Assembly (NCBI RefSeq): GCF_900199205.1
Contig: NZ_OBMJ01000001.1
Location: 186,001-250,000 of the forward strand
Length of the DNA stretch: 64,000 bases
From: Streptomyces sp. 1331.2
Lineage (GTDB): Bacteria > Actinomycetota > Actinomycetes > Streptomycetales > Streptomycetaceae
Direction of reading: 5' to 3'
In this document: piece by piece, positions 52,829 through 62,083 of the stretch
Numbering within the stretch: the first letter of the stretch is position 1
Layout of the letters: each line of letters starts with the position of its first letter
Program-made: the position numbers and the translations under genes
Notes under the pieces: generated by a model
Database searches by the model: none
What the model was told of the DNA's origin: nothing
Seen by the model: only the letters and a program-made list of their open reading frames with translations

Positions 52829-54400
52829 GTGGCGGAACCGAGCCGGCGCGGGATTCTGGGCCTGGGCCTGATGGCGGCCGCCGTCACGTCCTGCGGCGCC
52901 CGTCACCCCGAGGCGGCCCCCGCCCCGCACCCCTCCGGCCCACCCGGAGCGGACGGCCCGGACGGCCCCATCCCGGCCGGCCGCAAGGCCGACCCGGCCA
53001 ACGAGCAGGCCCTGCCCGGCACGCCCGGCTGGGAGATCACCGACCCCGGCCCGGCCTCCGCCATCGAGGGCTTCGCCGACCGGGTCAGCGTGCTGCCCGG
53101 CGAGCCCTTCGGCCTGCACGTCTCCACCCCCGCCGCCGCCTTCACCGTCTCCGCCTACCGGATGGGCTGGTACGGCGGCGCCCGCGCCCGCCTGGTCTGG
53201 CGCCGCGAGCACGTTCCCGGCGGCCGGCAGGCAGCCCCGCACGTCGACCCCGCGACCCGCACCGTGCTGACCGGCTGGCAGCGCACCCTCGCCGTGGACA
53301 CCACCGGCTGGCCCGAAGGCGCCTACCTGCTGCGCCTGGACGCCGAGGACGGCACCGGCCGCCGCTACGTCCCGCTCACCGTCCGCTCGGCCGCCACCGC
53401 CGGGAAGACCGTGATCATGAGCGCCCCGGCGACCTGGCAGGCCTACAACGAGTGGGGCGGCCACAGCCTCTACAACGGCCCGACCGGCGGCCTGGCCACC
53501 CGCTCGCTGAAGGTCGTCTTCGACCGGCCGTACGACTACGACCACGGCGCCGGGCTGTTCCTGGTCTACGAGGCGCCGCTGGTCGCGCTCGCCGAGCGGC
53601 TGGGCCTGCCGCTCGCCTACACCACCGGCATCGACGTGGCCCGCGAGCCGGGGCTGCTGGACGGCGCGACCACCGTGGTGTCACTCGGCCACGACGAGTA
53701 CTGGTCCCCCGAACAGCGCGCCCACGTGACCGCGGCCCGCGACGCCGGGACCAACCTGGCGATCCTGGGCGCCAACTGCTGCTTCCGCCGGGTCCGCTTC
53801 GAGCCGACCGACCTCGGCCCGGAGCGCACGGTGGTCTGCTACAAGGACGCCTGGGCGCAGGACCCGGGCCACCAGGCGGGTGCCCCGGCGACCACCGACT
53901 TCCGGGCCGGCCCGGGCGCCGACCCGGAGAGCTCGATGCTCGGCGTGATCTACGACGGCTACCCGGTGGACGCCCCGTACGTGGTCACCTCACCCGGTCA
54001 CTGGGCCTTCGAGGGGACGGGGGTCACGGCGGGCGCGTCCTTCCCGCACCTGGTCGGCGTCGAGTACGACCGGGTGAACAGCGAGTTCCCCACCCCGCGC
54101 CCGATCGAGGTGATCGCCCACTCCCCGGTGGTCTGCGAGGGCCGCCACTCGCACGCCGACACCGCCTACTACACCGTGCCCGGCGGCGCCGGGGTCTTCG
54201 CCTCCGGCACGATGCGCTGGGTCGAGACCCTCGACGCGACCGGCCCCGGCGGCGGCAAGGCCGACCACGGCATCGACTCCCGGGCGGGGGACCTGGTCCG
54301 CAAGGTCACCGAGAACGTCCTGCGCGCCTTCGCCGCCGGCCCGGCCGCCCGTACCCACCCCGCCCAGGACAACCTCGCATCCGTCTACGGCCCGGCATAA
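52829..54400 (+). CDS. N,N-dimethylformamidase beta-subunit-like lipoprotein
   Basis: The product has 523 residues; GTG 52829 follows GGGAGG at 5 nt. A twin-arginine motif ([18 protein letters not shown]) ends in a lipobox, so it should be a Tat-exported lipoprotein. The mature part reads [57 protein letters not shown] and [11 protein letters not shown], resembling the large subunit of DMFase and related amidohydrolases. Hydrolysis of an amide outside the membrane is likely; the substrate is unknown. It may be co-transcribed with the mannosyltransferase downstream (182-nt gap). Confidence 0.85.
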   Translation: MAEPSRRGILGLGLMAAAVTSCGARHPEAAPAPHPSGPPGADGPDGPIPAGRKADPANEQALPGTPGWEITDPGPASAIEGFADRVSVLPGEPFGLHVSTPAAAFTVSAYRMGWYGGARARLVWRREHVPGGRQAAPHVDPATRTVLTGWQRTLAVDTTGWPEGAYLLRLDAEDGTGRRYVPLTVRSAATAGKTVIMSAPATWQAYNEWGGHSLYNGPTGGLATRSLKVVFDRPYDYDHGAGLFLVYEAPLVALAERLGLPLAYTTGIDVAREPGLLDGATTVVSLGHDEYWSPEQRAHVTAARDAGTNLAILGANCCFRRVRFEPTDLGPERTVVCYKDAWAQDPGHQAGAPATTDFRAGPGADPESSMLGVIYDGYPVDAPYVVTSPGHWAFEGTGVTAGASFPHLVGVEYDRVNSEFPTPRPIEVIAHSPVVCEGRHSHADTAYYTVPGGAGVFASGTMRWVETLDATGPGGGKADHGIDSRAGDLVRKVTENVLRAFAAGPAARTHPAQDNLASVYGPA

Positions 54401-54582
54401 CGCGGCCCGTCGCGCCCGAACGGATCGCCGGGCCCGGTCCACCCCACCGACCGGGCGCCCCCGGACCGGAGAAGGATCACGCCCCCGATACACTCGCACG
54501 GTCCAAGCAGCGTAGGTCGTCCAGCAGATCCGGACCGGTGTGGCACCGCGGCCGGCCGACGAGGATAACGAGGGAACAGAAC

Positions 54583-55317
54583 ATGGTCGAGGCCTCCCCC
54601 AAGGTCGTGGTGGTCGTCCCCACCTACAACGAGCGGGAGAACCTCCCGGTCCTCGCGGGGCTGCTCGCGGAACTCCCGGTGCCGAACCTGCACCTGCTGG
54701 TGGTCGACGACAACTCCCCCGACGGCACCGGCGAGCTCGCCGACAAGCTCGCCGCAGACTCCGGCGGCACCGTCGGCGTGCTGCACCGCACCGAGAAGAA
54801 CGGCCTCGGCCGCGCCTACCTGGCCGGCATGGACCGGGCCCTGGCCGAGGGCGCCGAGATCGTGGTCCAGATGGACGCCGACCTCTCGCACCCGGCCGCG
54901 GTGATACCCGAGATGGTGCGCACGTTGCTCACCGGCGACACCGCCGTGGTGCTCGGCTCCCGCTACGTCCCCGGCGGCTCGACGGCCACCGAGTGGCCCT
55001 GGCACCGCAAGGCGCTGTCCGCCTGGGCCAACTTCTACGTCAACGCCATCCTCGGGCTGGGCGTCAAGGACGCCACCGCCGGGTTCAAGGCCTGGCGCGC
55101 GGAGACCCTGCGCGCCATCGACCTGCCGACCGTGCAGAGCAACGGCTACTCGTTCCAGGTCGAGATGAACTACCGGGTGGTCAAGCAGGGCATGACGATC
55201 CGCGAGGTGCCGATCCGCTTCGAGGAGCGGATCGAGGGCGCCTCGAAGATGAGCGTCGGAGTGCAGGTCGAGTCCGCACTGGCGCCCTGGAAGCTCCGCT
55301 TCAAGCGCGGCGACTGA
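54583..55317 (+). CDS. Polyprenol-monophosphomannose synthase, GT2 family
   Basis: The product has 244 residues from ATG 54583; GAGGGAACAGAAC precedes it. VVVVVPTYNERENLPVLAGLL and LLVVDDNSPDGTGELAD bind the nucleotide sugar, and IVVQMDADLSHPAAVIPEM supplies the metal-binding DxD. RIEGASKMSVGVQVESALAPWKLRF is the C-terminal amphipathic part. It transfers mannose from GDP-mannose to polyprenyl phosphate, supplying donors for protein O-mannosylation or lipoglycans. No membrane helix, as is usual for separate Ppm1 synthase domains. Confidence 0.92.
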   Translation: MVEASPKVVVVVPTYNERENLPVLAGLLAELPVPNLHLLVVDDNSPDGTGELADKLAADSGGTVGVLHRTEKNGLGRAYLAGMDRALAEGAEIVVQMDADLSHPAAVIPEMVRTLLTGDTAVVLGSRYVPGGSTATEWPWHRKALSAWANFYVNAILGLGVKDATAGFKAWRAETLRAIDLPTVQSNGYSFQVEMNYRVVKQGMTIREVPIRFEERIEGASKMSVGVQVESALAPWKLRFKRGD

Positions 55318-55385
55318 GGGGTCATACGGGTGCCGGGCGGGCCGCGGAGCAGTGTGAACGGCGGCTGCGGGGAAAGAAGGGCCTC

Positions 55386-56642
55386 ATGGCCCTTCTCCCG
55401 GAGTCCCTCACGGCTCTGATCCGCCGCGGCACCCGAGACCCCTTCGTGGTCCAGACCTTCCGGGCCACCGTCGCAGCCACCATCTCCTACGCGGTGGCGA
55501 CGCAGCTCAGCAGCGAGCCCGCTCCGCTGACGGCACCGCTGACCGCGCTGCTGGTCGTCCAGGTCACCGTCTACTCCACGCTGAAGACCAGCATCCGCCG
55601 GGTCAACTCGGTGGTGGTCGGGGTGCTGATCGCGATCGGCTTCAGCGCCGTGGTCGGGCTCTCCTGGTGGAGCCTCGGGCTGATCATCCTGGCCTCGCTG
55701 GTCGTCGGCCGGTTCGTCCGGGTCGAGGAGTTCGTCCAGGAGGTCGCGATCAGCGCGATGCTGATCCTGGGCGTCACCAAACTGGCCTCGCAGGCCTGGG
55801 ACCGGGTGCTGGAGACGGTCATCGGCGCCGTCGTGGGCCTGCTGTTCAACCTGCTGTTCGCACCGCCGGTCTGGGTGGACACCGCCGGGGAGTCGATCGA
55901 GGACCTCGCCCGGCGGGCCCGCCGACTGCTGCTCGGCATCGCCGAGGAGCTGGGCCGGCCCATCCCGGTGGCCAGGGCCGCCGAGCGGCTGCACGAGGCC
56001 CGCCGGCTGGACCAGGCGATCTCCGAGGTGGACGCGGCGCTGCGCCAGGCCGAGGACAGCCTGCGGTTCAACCCGCGGATCAGCGAGGGGCTGCTGTCCC
56101 GGCTGGTGCTGCGCACCGGGCTGGACACGCTGGAGATCTGCGTCGTCGTGGTCCGGGTGCTGGCCCGCTCGCTGACCGACCTGGCCAAGCGGCGCGCCCC
56201 CGGCGAACGGCTCTTCCCGCCGGACGTCGCGGTGGGCCTGGAGGAGCTGCTGGACCACGTCGGCGGGGCGGTGGTGAGTTTCGCCGTGCTGGTCACCACC
56301 CAGGTGAGCCGCGACGCCGAGGAGGCGGAGGGCCGGCTGACGGCCGAACTGGCGGCGGCCTGGGCCTGCCGGGAGAACGTCGCCCAGGTGCTGCTGCGCA
56401 AGGTCCAGGAGCATCCGGAGGCCTGGCAGCTGCACGGTTCGATACTGGCCGAGGTGGACCGGATCCTGGACGAGCTGGATCTGGAGCACCGCAGCCGGCG
56501 GCTGATGGAGGAGCTGGACCGGGCCTCGGTGTCGAACCGGGAGCGGTTCGCGCGCTTCGCCGGGCTGCGCCGCTTCCTGCGCGGCGAGCGGGGCCGGGGC
56601 CGGGCGAGGCGGAAGCGCCCGGCGGCGGAGGCCGGGCGCTGA
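55386..56642 (+). CDS. FUSC-family aromatic acid exporter-like protein
   Basis: The product has 418 residues. The N-terminal 170 residues contain about five helices (FRATVAATISYAVATQL, LTAPLTALLVVQVTVYST, VVVGVLIAIGFSAVVGLSWW, LIILASLVVGRFV). A long cytosolic helical region follows (WVDTAGESIEDLARRARRLLLGIAEELGRPI). The layout matches FUSC/aromatic-acid exporter type proteins. Substrate unknown. It follows the mannosyltransferase by 68 nt and may share its transcript. GGGGAAAGAAGGGCC is the only upstream purine tract. Confidence 0.82.
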   Translation: MALLPESLTALIRRGTRDPFVVQTFRATVAATISYAVATQLSSEPAPLTAPLTALLVVQVTVYSTLKTSIRRVNSVVVGVLIAIGFSAVVGLSWWSLGLIILASLVVGRFVRVEEFVQEVAISAMLILGVTKLASQAWDRVLETVIGAVVGLLFNLLFAPPVWVDTAGESIEDLARRARRLLLGIAEELGRPIPVARAAERLHEARRLDQAISEVDAALRQAEDSLRFNPRISEGLLSRLVLRTGLDTLEICVVVVRVLARSLTDLAKRRAPGERLFPPDVAVGLEELLDHVGGAVVSFAVLVTTQVSRDAEEAEGRLTAELAAAWACRENVAQVLLRKVQEHPEAWQLHGSILAEVDRILDELDLEHRSRRLMEELDRASVSNRERFARFAGLRRFLRGERGRGRARRKRPAAEAGR

Positions 56643-56657
56643 CCCGGCGCTCCCCTC

Positions 56658-56705
56658 GGATCCGGTGTTCTCCGTGGATCCGGTGTTCTCCGTGGATCCG
56701 GTGCT
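56658..56705 (+). repeat. 18-bp tandem repeat after the FUSC gene
   Basis: GGATCCGGTGTTCTCCGT occurs twice (56658, 56676) with a third partial copy. It lies 15 nt after the stop codon and is too short for a CRISPR; slippage is the simplest origin. Confidence 0.6.
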
Positions 56706-56741
56706 TTCACCGGCCGGGGGAACACCCGGGACTTCGGGGCC

Positions 56742-57191
56742 TCAGGGCATCAGCCAGGGCTGCTGCGGGAGCGGGTGGCCGGTCTCCAGGTAGGTCTTGA
56801 GGTTGGAGAGCACCGCCGACCATCCCTGCTCCGCGTCCGCCCGCTCGGCCTCGTCGGCCAGGTTCTCGTGGGTGACGGTGAGCCGGGTGAGGTCCTGCCA
56901 GCTCCGGATCTCGAAGGTGACCCGGGAGGGCCCGCCCGGGCGCTGCTCCTGCGGCCCGGCCCAGGTGGTGACCAGCCGGTGCGGGCGGTCGGCGGCCTCC
57001 ACGATGCCGATGACGTCGGCGATCCCGGAGCCGTCGCTGCGCTGGTGCTCCCAGGGCGTGCCGGGCAGCCAGGTCGAGACGTTGCGGTGGCCCCAGTAGA
57101 GGCCGGACTCGTCGGCGTTGGTGAGCGCGTGCCAGACCCGCTCGGGGGTGGCCCGCAGGTAGACGATGCTGCGGTGCGTCAAGGCGGCCAC
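56742..57191 (-). CDS. SRPBCC (AHSA1-like) protein
   Basis: The product has 149 residues from GTG 57191. HRSIVYLRATPERVWHALTNADESGLYWGHRNVSTWLPGTPWEHQ and SRVTFEIRSWQDLTRLTVTHENL match the Bet v1-like AHSA1 fold that binds hydrophobic ligands. It starts 3 nt after the stop of the VOC/PhnB-like gene, so both are translated from one message. A conserved pair of this type in streptomycetes is familiar; the ligand is unknown. Confidence 0.87.
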   Translation of the reverse strand: MAALTHRSIVYLRATPERVWHALTNADESGLYWGHRNVSTWLPGTPWEHQRSDGSGIADVIGIVEAADRPHRLVTTWAGPQEQRPGGPSRVTFEIRSWQDLTRLTVTHENLADEAERADAEQGWSAVLSNLKTYLETGHPLPQQPWLMP

Positions 57192-57194
57192 GGC

Positions 57195-57668
57195 TCAGCC
57201 CTCGGCCGCGTCGAGCAGCGGCTGGATGTCGAGCTTCTGCATCCGCAGCATGGTCGCCATCACGCGGTCGGCCTTGGCCCGGTCCTCGCCGCCGACCAGG
57301 TCGAGCAGGACGCGCGGGGTGATCTGCCAGGACAGGCCGAAGCGGTCCTTGAGCCAGCCGCACGGGCCCTCCTGGCCGCCGTCGGCGGTGAGCGCGGCCC
57401 AGAGGCGGTCGACCTCCTCCTGGTCGTCGCACTCCACCTGCAGCGAGACGGCCTCGGTGAAGGTGAACTCCGGGCCCCCGTTGAGGGCCACGTACTCCCG
57501 GCCGGCGAGTTCGAAGTCGACGGTCATGACCGAGCCGGGCACGCCGGGGCCGGCCTCGCCGTAGCGGGTGACGCGGGTGATGCGGGAGTCGGGGAACAGC
57601 GAGGTGTAGAAGGCGGCGGCCTCTTCGGCCCGGTCGTCGTACCAGAGGAAGGTGGCGATCTTCTGCAT
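57195..57668 (-). CDS. VOC/PhnB-like protein
   Basis: The product has 157 residues from ATG 57668. IATFLWYDDRAEEAAAFYTSLFPDS and VMTVDFELAGREYVALNGGPEFTFTEAVSLQVECDDQEEVDRLW are typical of PhnB/3-demethylubiquinone-type VOC proteins. Gene order VOC then SRPBCC with a 3-nt gap indicates an operon. Enzyme activity is uncertain, because this family includes many with unknown ligands. Confidence 0.87.
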   Translation of the reverse strand: MQKIATFLWYDDRAEEAAAFYTSLFPDSRITRVTRYGEAGPGVPGSVMTVDFELAGREYVALNGGPEFTFTEAVSLQVECDDQEEVDRLWAALTADGGQEGPCGWLKDRFGLSWQITPRVLLDLVGGEDRAKADRVMATMLRMQKLDIQPLLDAAEG

Positions 57669-57710
57669 GCGCCGACGGTAGCGGCGGGGTCGGAGCGGTG
57701 GGCCGAGCCA

Positions 57711-57744
57711 CGGCCGGGGGTCACCGGTTCGGCGCCCCCGGCCG
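57711..57744 (-). terminator. Terminator downstream of the phospholipase C gene
   Basis: CGGCCGGGGG (57711-57720) pairs with CCCCCGGCCG (57735-57744) over 10 bp with a 14-nt loop. It lies 15 nt after the phospholipase stop on its strand. Confidence 0.55.
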
Positions 57745-57759
57745 CGGCCGGGCCGTGGA

Positions 57760-59748
57760 TCAGTGCACCCAGCCCGCGTAGCGCCGGGCGAAGCGCTGCC
57801 CGGTGTGCGCGGTCACGATGACGTCGTAGCGGCCCTGCGGGTCGAGCGGCCAGGCCAGTTCGGCCTGCTTGCCGGGCTTGACCCAGACGGTCTGCGCGGT
57901 GCCCGCGAAGTCGTTGGGCGCGGCGGTGAAGGCCACGTCGGTCATCCCGTCGTTGGCCAGCTGGAGGCGGAGCTTGCCGTTGTCGCGCAGGTCGGCGGTG
58001 ACGATCGGCACCCCGACGTCGTTCTGGCCGTCCTGCCCGTCGCGGACCACGGTGCCGGCGAAGCGGCGCACGAAGCCGTCCGGGCCGTGGACGGTGAAGT
58101 CGTAGCGGCCGCCGGTGGCGGCGGCGTCCCAGACGTACCGGGCGGTGGCGCCGGGGGCGACGGTGGAGGGGGTGCCCGCGAAGGGGAGCACGATGTTCGG
58201 ATAGACGGTGTAGGGGAAGGCCACCGAACCGTCGTTGCTCATCGTGCAGGTGACCTTGCCGGTCCTGCGGTCCACCTCGACGTCGGCCCACGGCTGGTAG
58301 GGCAGCGGGCGGTGCGGACGCTCGCCGCGCTCCTGGACCGGCATCGACTGGGCGCCGACCGCCGGCAGGGCGACACCGGGCAGCTTGGTGCCCGCGTCGG
58401 CCTTGGCCATCAGGGCCTTGGTGTCGGGCAGCTTCGGGAGCGAGTACTCGGGGGCGGCGAAGTCGAAGCAGCTGGTGAGGTCGCCGCAGACGGCGCGGCG
58501 CCAGGCCGAGATGTTGGGCTCGGCCACGCCGGTGACCTGCTCCATGAAGCGCAGCACCGAAGTGTGGTCGAAGACCTGGGAGTTGACCCAACCGCCGCGC
58601 GACCACGGGGAAACGACCCAGAGCGGGACGCGGTTGCCGAGGCCGATGGCCCGTCCGTGGGTGAACTCCTCGGGGGTGCCGGGCTCGGGGGTGGGCGGGA
58701 CCATGTGGTCGAAGTAGCCGTCGTTCTCGTCGTACATGACCAGGAAGACGGTGTGCCGCCAGACGTCCGGGTTGGACATCAGCGACTGCAGGGCCTGGTC
58801 GACCCAGTGCGCGCCGTAGGCGGGGCCGGCCTCCGGGTGTTCGGAGAACAGGTAGGGCGCGACCAGCCAGGAGACGGTCGGCAGGGTGCCGTCCTTGCAG
58901 TGCCGGTCGAAGTCGGCCGGGTCGAACTTGGTCATCGCGTTGATGTAACGCGGGTCGTCCTGCGGGAAGTTGTGGAACTGCTTGAAGTACGAGAGCGCGT
59001 TGTCGTCGTAGTCGCCGGTGCGGTCGTCCTTGCTGGGGTTGTGGTAGACGCGCCAGCTGACGCCGGCCGCCTCCAGGCGCTCGGCGTAGGTGGTCCAGTC
59101 GGCGACGGGGTTGTCGGTGACCGGGGTGTTGTCGATCCAGGGGCCGGTGGTGCCGTCGCGGCCGGGGCCGGCGGTGCCGGTCCACAGGTAGAGGCGGTTG
59201 GGGTCGGTGGGGCCGGCGAGGGAGGTGAAGTAGGCGTCGCAGAGGGTGAACGCGTCAGCCAGGGCGTACTGGTAGGGGATGTCGTCCCGGGTGAAGTAGC
59301 CCATGGTGCGCTCGCCCTTGGCGGCGATCCACTTGTTCATCGCGCCGTTGTTGATGGCCTGGTGGCCGGTCGCCCAGTCGTGGGCGAGGCCGCCGGCGTT
59401 CTGCGCGTTGTACTTGGCGGTGTCCATCCGGTACGGCAGCATCACCCCGCCGTCGCTGCGGCGGCTGTCGGGCTGGCGGAAGACGTCGGTGCCGTCGGGG
59501 AACTGCAGCGCCTGCTTGTCGCCGAAGCCGCGGACACCGGCGAGGGTGCCGAAGTAGTGGTCGAAGGAACGGTTCTCCTGCATCAGGACCACGATGTGCT
59601 TGACGTCCTTGATGGTCCCGGTGAGCCGGTCCGCCCCGGCGGGGGCGGGTGCGGCCTCGGCCGGGGCGGCCGCCAGGCCGGTCAGGGCGGTGGCGCCGAC
59701 GGCCGCGGTGGCGCCGACGAAGGTGCGGCGGGAGAGCTCGGGCATCAC
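57760..59748 (-). CDS. Phosphocholine-specific phospholipase C, Tat-exported
   Basis: The product has 662 residues. GTG 59748 and ATG 59745 are adjacent starts, after GAGAGG. ELSRRTFVGATAAVGATAL is a twin-arginine signal. The phosphoesterase domain begins DVKHIVVLMQENRSFDHYFGTLAGV, the conserved metal/nucleophile region. The C terminus has two beta-domains (VDRRTGKVTCTMSNDGSVAFPYTV and VGVPIVTADLRDNGKLRLQLANDG). It would cleave phosphatidylcholine or sphingomyelin outside the cell, releasing phosphocholine. It lies 43 nt after the exonuclease/phosphatase-fold gene, so the two are probably one operon. Confidence 0.92.
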   Translation of the reverse strand: MMPELSRRTFVGATAAVGATALTGLAAAPAEAAPAPAGADRLTGTIKDVKHIVVLMQENRSFDHYFGTLAGVRGFGDKQALQFPDGTDVFRQPDSRRSDGGVMLPYRMDTAKYNAQNAGGLAHDWATGHQAINNGAMNKWIAAKGERTMGYFTRDDIPYQYALADAFTLCDAYFTSLAGPTDPNRLYLWTGTAGPGRDGTTGPWIDNTPVTDNPVADWTTYAERLEAAGVSWRVYHNPSKDDRTGDYDDNALSYFKQFHNFPQDDPRYINAMTKFDPADFDRHCKDGTLPTVSWLVAPYLFSEHPEAGPAYGAHWVDQALQSLMSNPDVWRHTVFLVMYDENDGYFDHMVPPTPEPGTPEEFTHGRAIGLGNRVPLWVVSPWSRGGWVNSQVFDHTSVLRFMEQVTGVAEPNISAWRRAVCGDLTSCFDFAAPEYSLPKLPDTKALMAKADAGTKLPGVALPAVGAQSMPVQERGERPHRPLPYQPWADVEVDRRTGKVTCTMSNDGSVAFPYTVYPNIVLPFAGTPSTVAPGATARYVWDAAATGGRYDFTVHGPDGFVRRFAGTVVRDGQDGQNDVGVPIVTADLRDNGKLRLQLANDGMTDVAFTAAPNDFAGTAQTVWVKPGKQAELAWPLDPQGRYDVIVTAHTGQRFARRYAGWVH

Positions 59749-59762
59749 GAACTGGCCTCTCG

Positions 59763-59801
59763 GAGCTGGTGGGTGTCAGAGCTGGTGGATGTCAGAGCTG
59801 G
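59763..59801 (-). repeat. 16-bp direct repeats between the two lipid-related genes
   Basis: GAGCTGGTGGGTGTCA (59763) and GAGCTGGTGGATGTCA (59779) are followed by a partial third copy overlapping the upstream gene stop codon (59792-59794). They form most of the intergenic gap. They do not keep frame. Confidence 0.6.
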
Positions 59802-61228
59802 AAGGTGGCGACGGCGGCGGCGGTGTCGGAGGGCCACTCGTTGGCGGCCGCGTTCGGCTCGGGCTGCGGCCAGTCGGCGACCAGGGTGTGCGCCTCGACC
59901 AGCTTCAGCGGGCCCGCGTACTGGACGTAGTCGATGCGGTCCTGCGGCTCGGGCCGGTCGCCGCGCCGTTTGCGGGTCGGCGACCAGGTGGCGCCCGGGG
60001 CCTTCGCCGGGTCGGGGCACTCCTCGCGGAAGGCGTCGGTGAGCCCGGCGGCCTGCAGGGCCACGGTGACCGGCCAGTTCAGCGGGCCGACCCCGCCGTG
60101 GGCGGCGGCGGTGGCGGCCGTCCAGTCCAGGTGGGAGGGCGAGGAGAGCGCACCGGCCAGGACGACCGGGACGTGCCGGGCGATGTCCGCGCCCACGGCG
60201 GCGGCGAGCGCCCTGGCCTGCTTCAGCCGCAGCGAGCCGTTCTCGGCGGCCTCCACCTGGGCGGCGGTCCGGCCGTCCTGGACGGCGTACGGGCCGTAGT
60301 CCGCCTCGTCCAGGTGCGCGGCCCAGAAGCGGACGCTGCGTCCGCCGGGCAGTCGGACGGTGGCCGCGGCGGCGGGCAGGTCGGCGGTCGGCGCGGTGAC
60401 GTCCGCGAGCGGGTGGCGGCTGAGGATGCCGATGCTGCCCGGGCTCTGGTAGGCGTACCAGCCGAGGGCGTCGGCCAGGGTTCGGGCCCGCTCCCCTGCC
60501 GTCTCCTGGAGGGCGAGCACGTCCAGGCCCTGGGAGAGGACCATGCGCACCTGCTTCTCCAGCGCGTCGGTGTGGGCCGCGCCCGCGTCGTGCAGGTTCC
60601 AGCCGGCGACCTTGAGCCGGGGCCGGGCGGCCGGGTCGACGACCGGGACCAGGACGGTGACGGTGTCGGTGGCGCCCGCGCTGTCCTTGACGCCGACGAC
60701 GACCGGCTCGGGGTTCCGGCCGGGGGTGGCGGGGGCGGTGCCGGTGAGCGTGCCGTCGGCGCTCACCGAGGCCCAGGCCGGGCCGCTGACCTTGCGGAAG
60801 ACGGCGGAGCCGGGCGGGTTGCCGGCCGGGCGGCACCACAGGCCGCCGAGCCCGATCCGGACGGCGGCGCCCGGCGCGGCGGGCGTGGCGGTGAGGGAGT
60901 CGACGGCGGCGTGCGGGCGGACGACGACCGGCTTGGGGCGGAAGTCGAACGGGGCGGTCCGGGCCAGGATGCCGTAACCGTCCTTGGCGAGCAGGTAGGC
61001 GGTGTACGGGCCGCCGGTCAGCGCGGAGGTGTCGAGCTGGACGTCCCCGGAGGCGCCGGGGGTGTACTTCCACAGGAGCGAGGAGCCGGTGCCGGGCTGG
61101 CGGCTGCCGTCGTAGATGCCGACCCAGTTCTTGGCGTCGGGGGCGTCGGTGCTCCAGTGGAAGGTGAGCCGGTCGCCTTCGGTGGGGTCGGTGGAGGTGG
61201 TGAGGGTCAGGGCGCTGCCTGCGGCCAC
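59792..61228 (-). CDS. Exonuclease/endonuclease/phosphatase-fold protein with Ig-like N terminus, catalytic residues lost
   Basis: The product has 478 residues from GTG 61228, with ACAGGAC upstream. Residues 1-95 are an Ig-like domain (ALTLTTSTDPTEGDRLTFHWSTDAP), 100-200 another beta module. Residues 205-478 are the EEP domain: LKVAGWNLHDAG, LDVLALQETAGERAR, SIGILSRHPL, FWAAHLDEADYGPYA and DRIDYVQYAGP. The Glu of LQE is present, but the normal GDFN is GALS (about residue 363) and the C-terminal SDH is SDT, so the metal/nucleophile Asp, Asn and general-base His are missing. No signal peptide is seen. It is probably a non-catalytic relative. It precedes phospholipase C by 43 nt. Confidence 0.82.
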   Translation of the reverse strand: MAAGSALTLTTSTDPTEGDRLTFHWSTDAPDAKNWVGIYDGSRQPGTGSSLLWKYTPGASGDVQLDTSALTGGPYTAYLLAKDGYGILARTAPFDFRPKPVVVRPHAAVDSLTATPAAPGAAVRIGLGGLWCRPAGNPPGSAVFRKVSGPAWASVSADGTLTGTAPATPGRNPEPVVVGVKDSAGATDTVTVLVPVVDPAARPRLKVAGWNLHDAGAAHTDALEKQVRMVLSQGLDVLALQETAGERARTLADALGWYAYQSPGSIGILSRHPLADVTAPTADLPAAAATVRLPGGRSVRFWAAHLDEADYGPYAVQDGRTAAQVEAAENGSLRLKQARALAAAVGADIARHVPVVLAGALSSPSHLDWTAATAAAHGGVGPLNWPVTVALQAAGLTDAFREECPDPAKAPGATWSPTRKRRGDRPEPQDRIDYVQYAGPLKLVEAHTLVADWPQPEPNAAANEWPSDTAAAVATFQL

Positions 61229-61326
61229 GGTTGTCCTGTCCGCCGGGCCGGCCGCGGTCGGTCCGCCGGGGGACGGCTCGCCGGGGCCGGGTACGGCTGG
61301 TCACGGAGTCGGGGAGAAGGAGGGCA

Positions 61327-61352
61327 CCCGCAGTTGGCTGTACAACTGCGGG
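61327..61352 (-). terminator. Terminator of the PRC-barrel gene
   Basis: CCCGCAGTTG (61327-61336) and CAACTGCGGG (61343-61352) pair over 10 bp with a 6-nt loop. On the minus strand it lies downstream of the PRC-barrel stop (61489) and upstream of the EEP start. Confidence 0.6.
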
Positions 61353-61488
61353 CCGCGCTCATTCACCCGAAGGCCGGCGACCGGCGCATGAACGACGCGT
61401 GACGGAGCGTCGGGCGGTTCGGGAACTTCGGCGGGCGGGGGCGGGCAGCCCCTCCCTCAGGCCCTGCCGGGCGGGCTCGGCGGCGGGC

Positions 61489-61848
61489 TCAGCGGCGGGC
61501 CAGGCGGCGCTCGCCACCGGCGCCGGTCGCGTACGGGAGTTCGTAGTGCGCGAACACGGCGGGCTCGTCCTCGGCGGGCAGGATGTCGTCGGTGCCGATC
61601 GCCGGGGCGTCCTTGATCAGGTTCTTCGGGTACGCCACCCGCACGTAATCCGGTCCGACGACCGCGCCCACCAGCGGGACGAAAGCCAGCCGGCGCCGAC
61701 CGGCGAAGCCCACCGCGACGGTGGCGAAGAACGGCTCGTCGCTGGCTGTCTCCACGTAGACCGACTCCAGCGTGCCGACGCGGTGGTTCTTCTCGTCGAC
61801 CACGGCATGGCCGCGCCACTCGCGGATGTCTGCCATTGCGATTCCCAC
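61489..61848 (-). CDS. PRC-barrel domain protein, 119 aa
   Basis: GTG 61848 follows GGGAGG by 8 nt, giving MGIAMADIREWRGHAVVDEKN; ATG 61836 is the alternative. DIREWRGHAVVDEKNHRVGTLESVYVETASDEPFFATVAV and FVPLVGAVVGPDYVRVAYPKNLI are the PRC-barrel strands, found in RNA-processing and photosynthetic reaction-centre assembly proteins. C-terminal ERRLARR is basic. Its function here is unknown. Confidence 0.85.
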   Translation of the reverse strand: MGIAMADIREWRGHAVVDEKNHRVGTLESVYVETASDEPFFATVAVGFAGRRRLAFVPLVGAVVGPDYVRVAYPKNLIKDAPAIGTDDILPAEDEPAVFAHYELPYATGAGGERRLARR

Positions 61849-62083
61849 GGTCCGGACCTCCCGTCGCCGGCTGCTCCACCCGCCCGGCTGCGCCATCGCC
61901 CGCTTCGGTTCCGGGCTCGCCGCCCCGGGACTTCCATCCTGCGCCGGGACGGGCGGGGGCGCTCGGCGAGCCCCTGGGGGCCGGTCCGACGCGACGGAAG
62001 GGACCTCCGGCAGACGCTGGAGCTGTCGTGAGACGGCGTGGTCGGACGACCGGCCCGCTCCCGAAACGAGGTCACCCGAGAGG

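Noticed and set aside
56658..56705. CRISPR or attachment site
   Set aside because: An 18-bp tandem repeat without spacers; no integrase or tRNA nearby.
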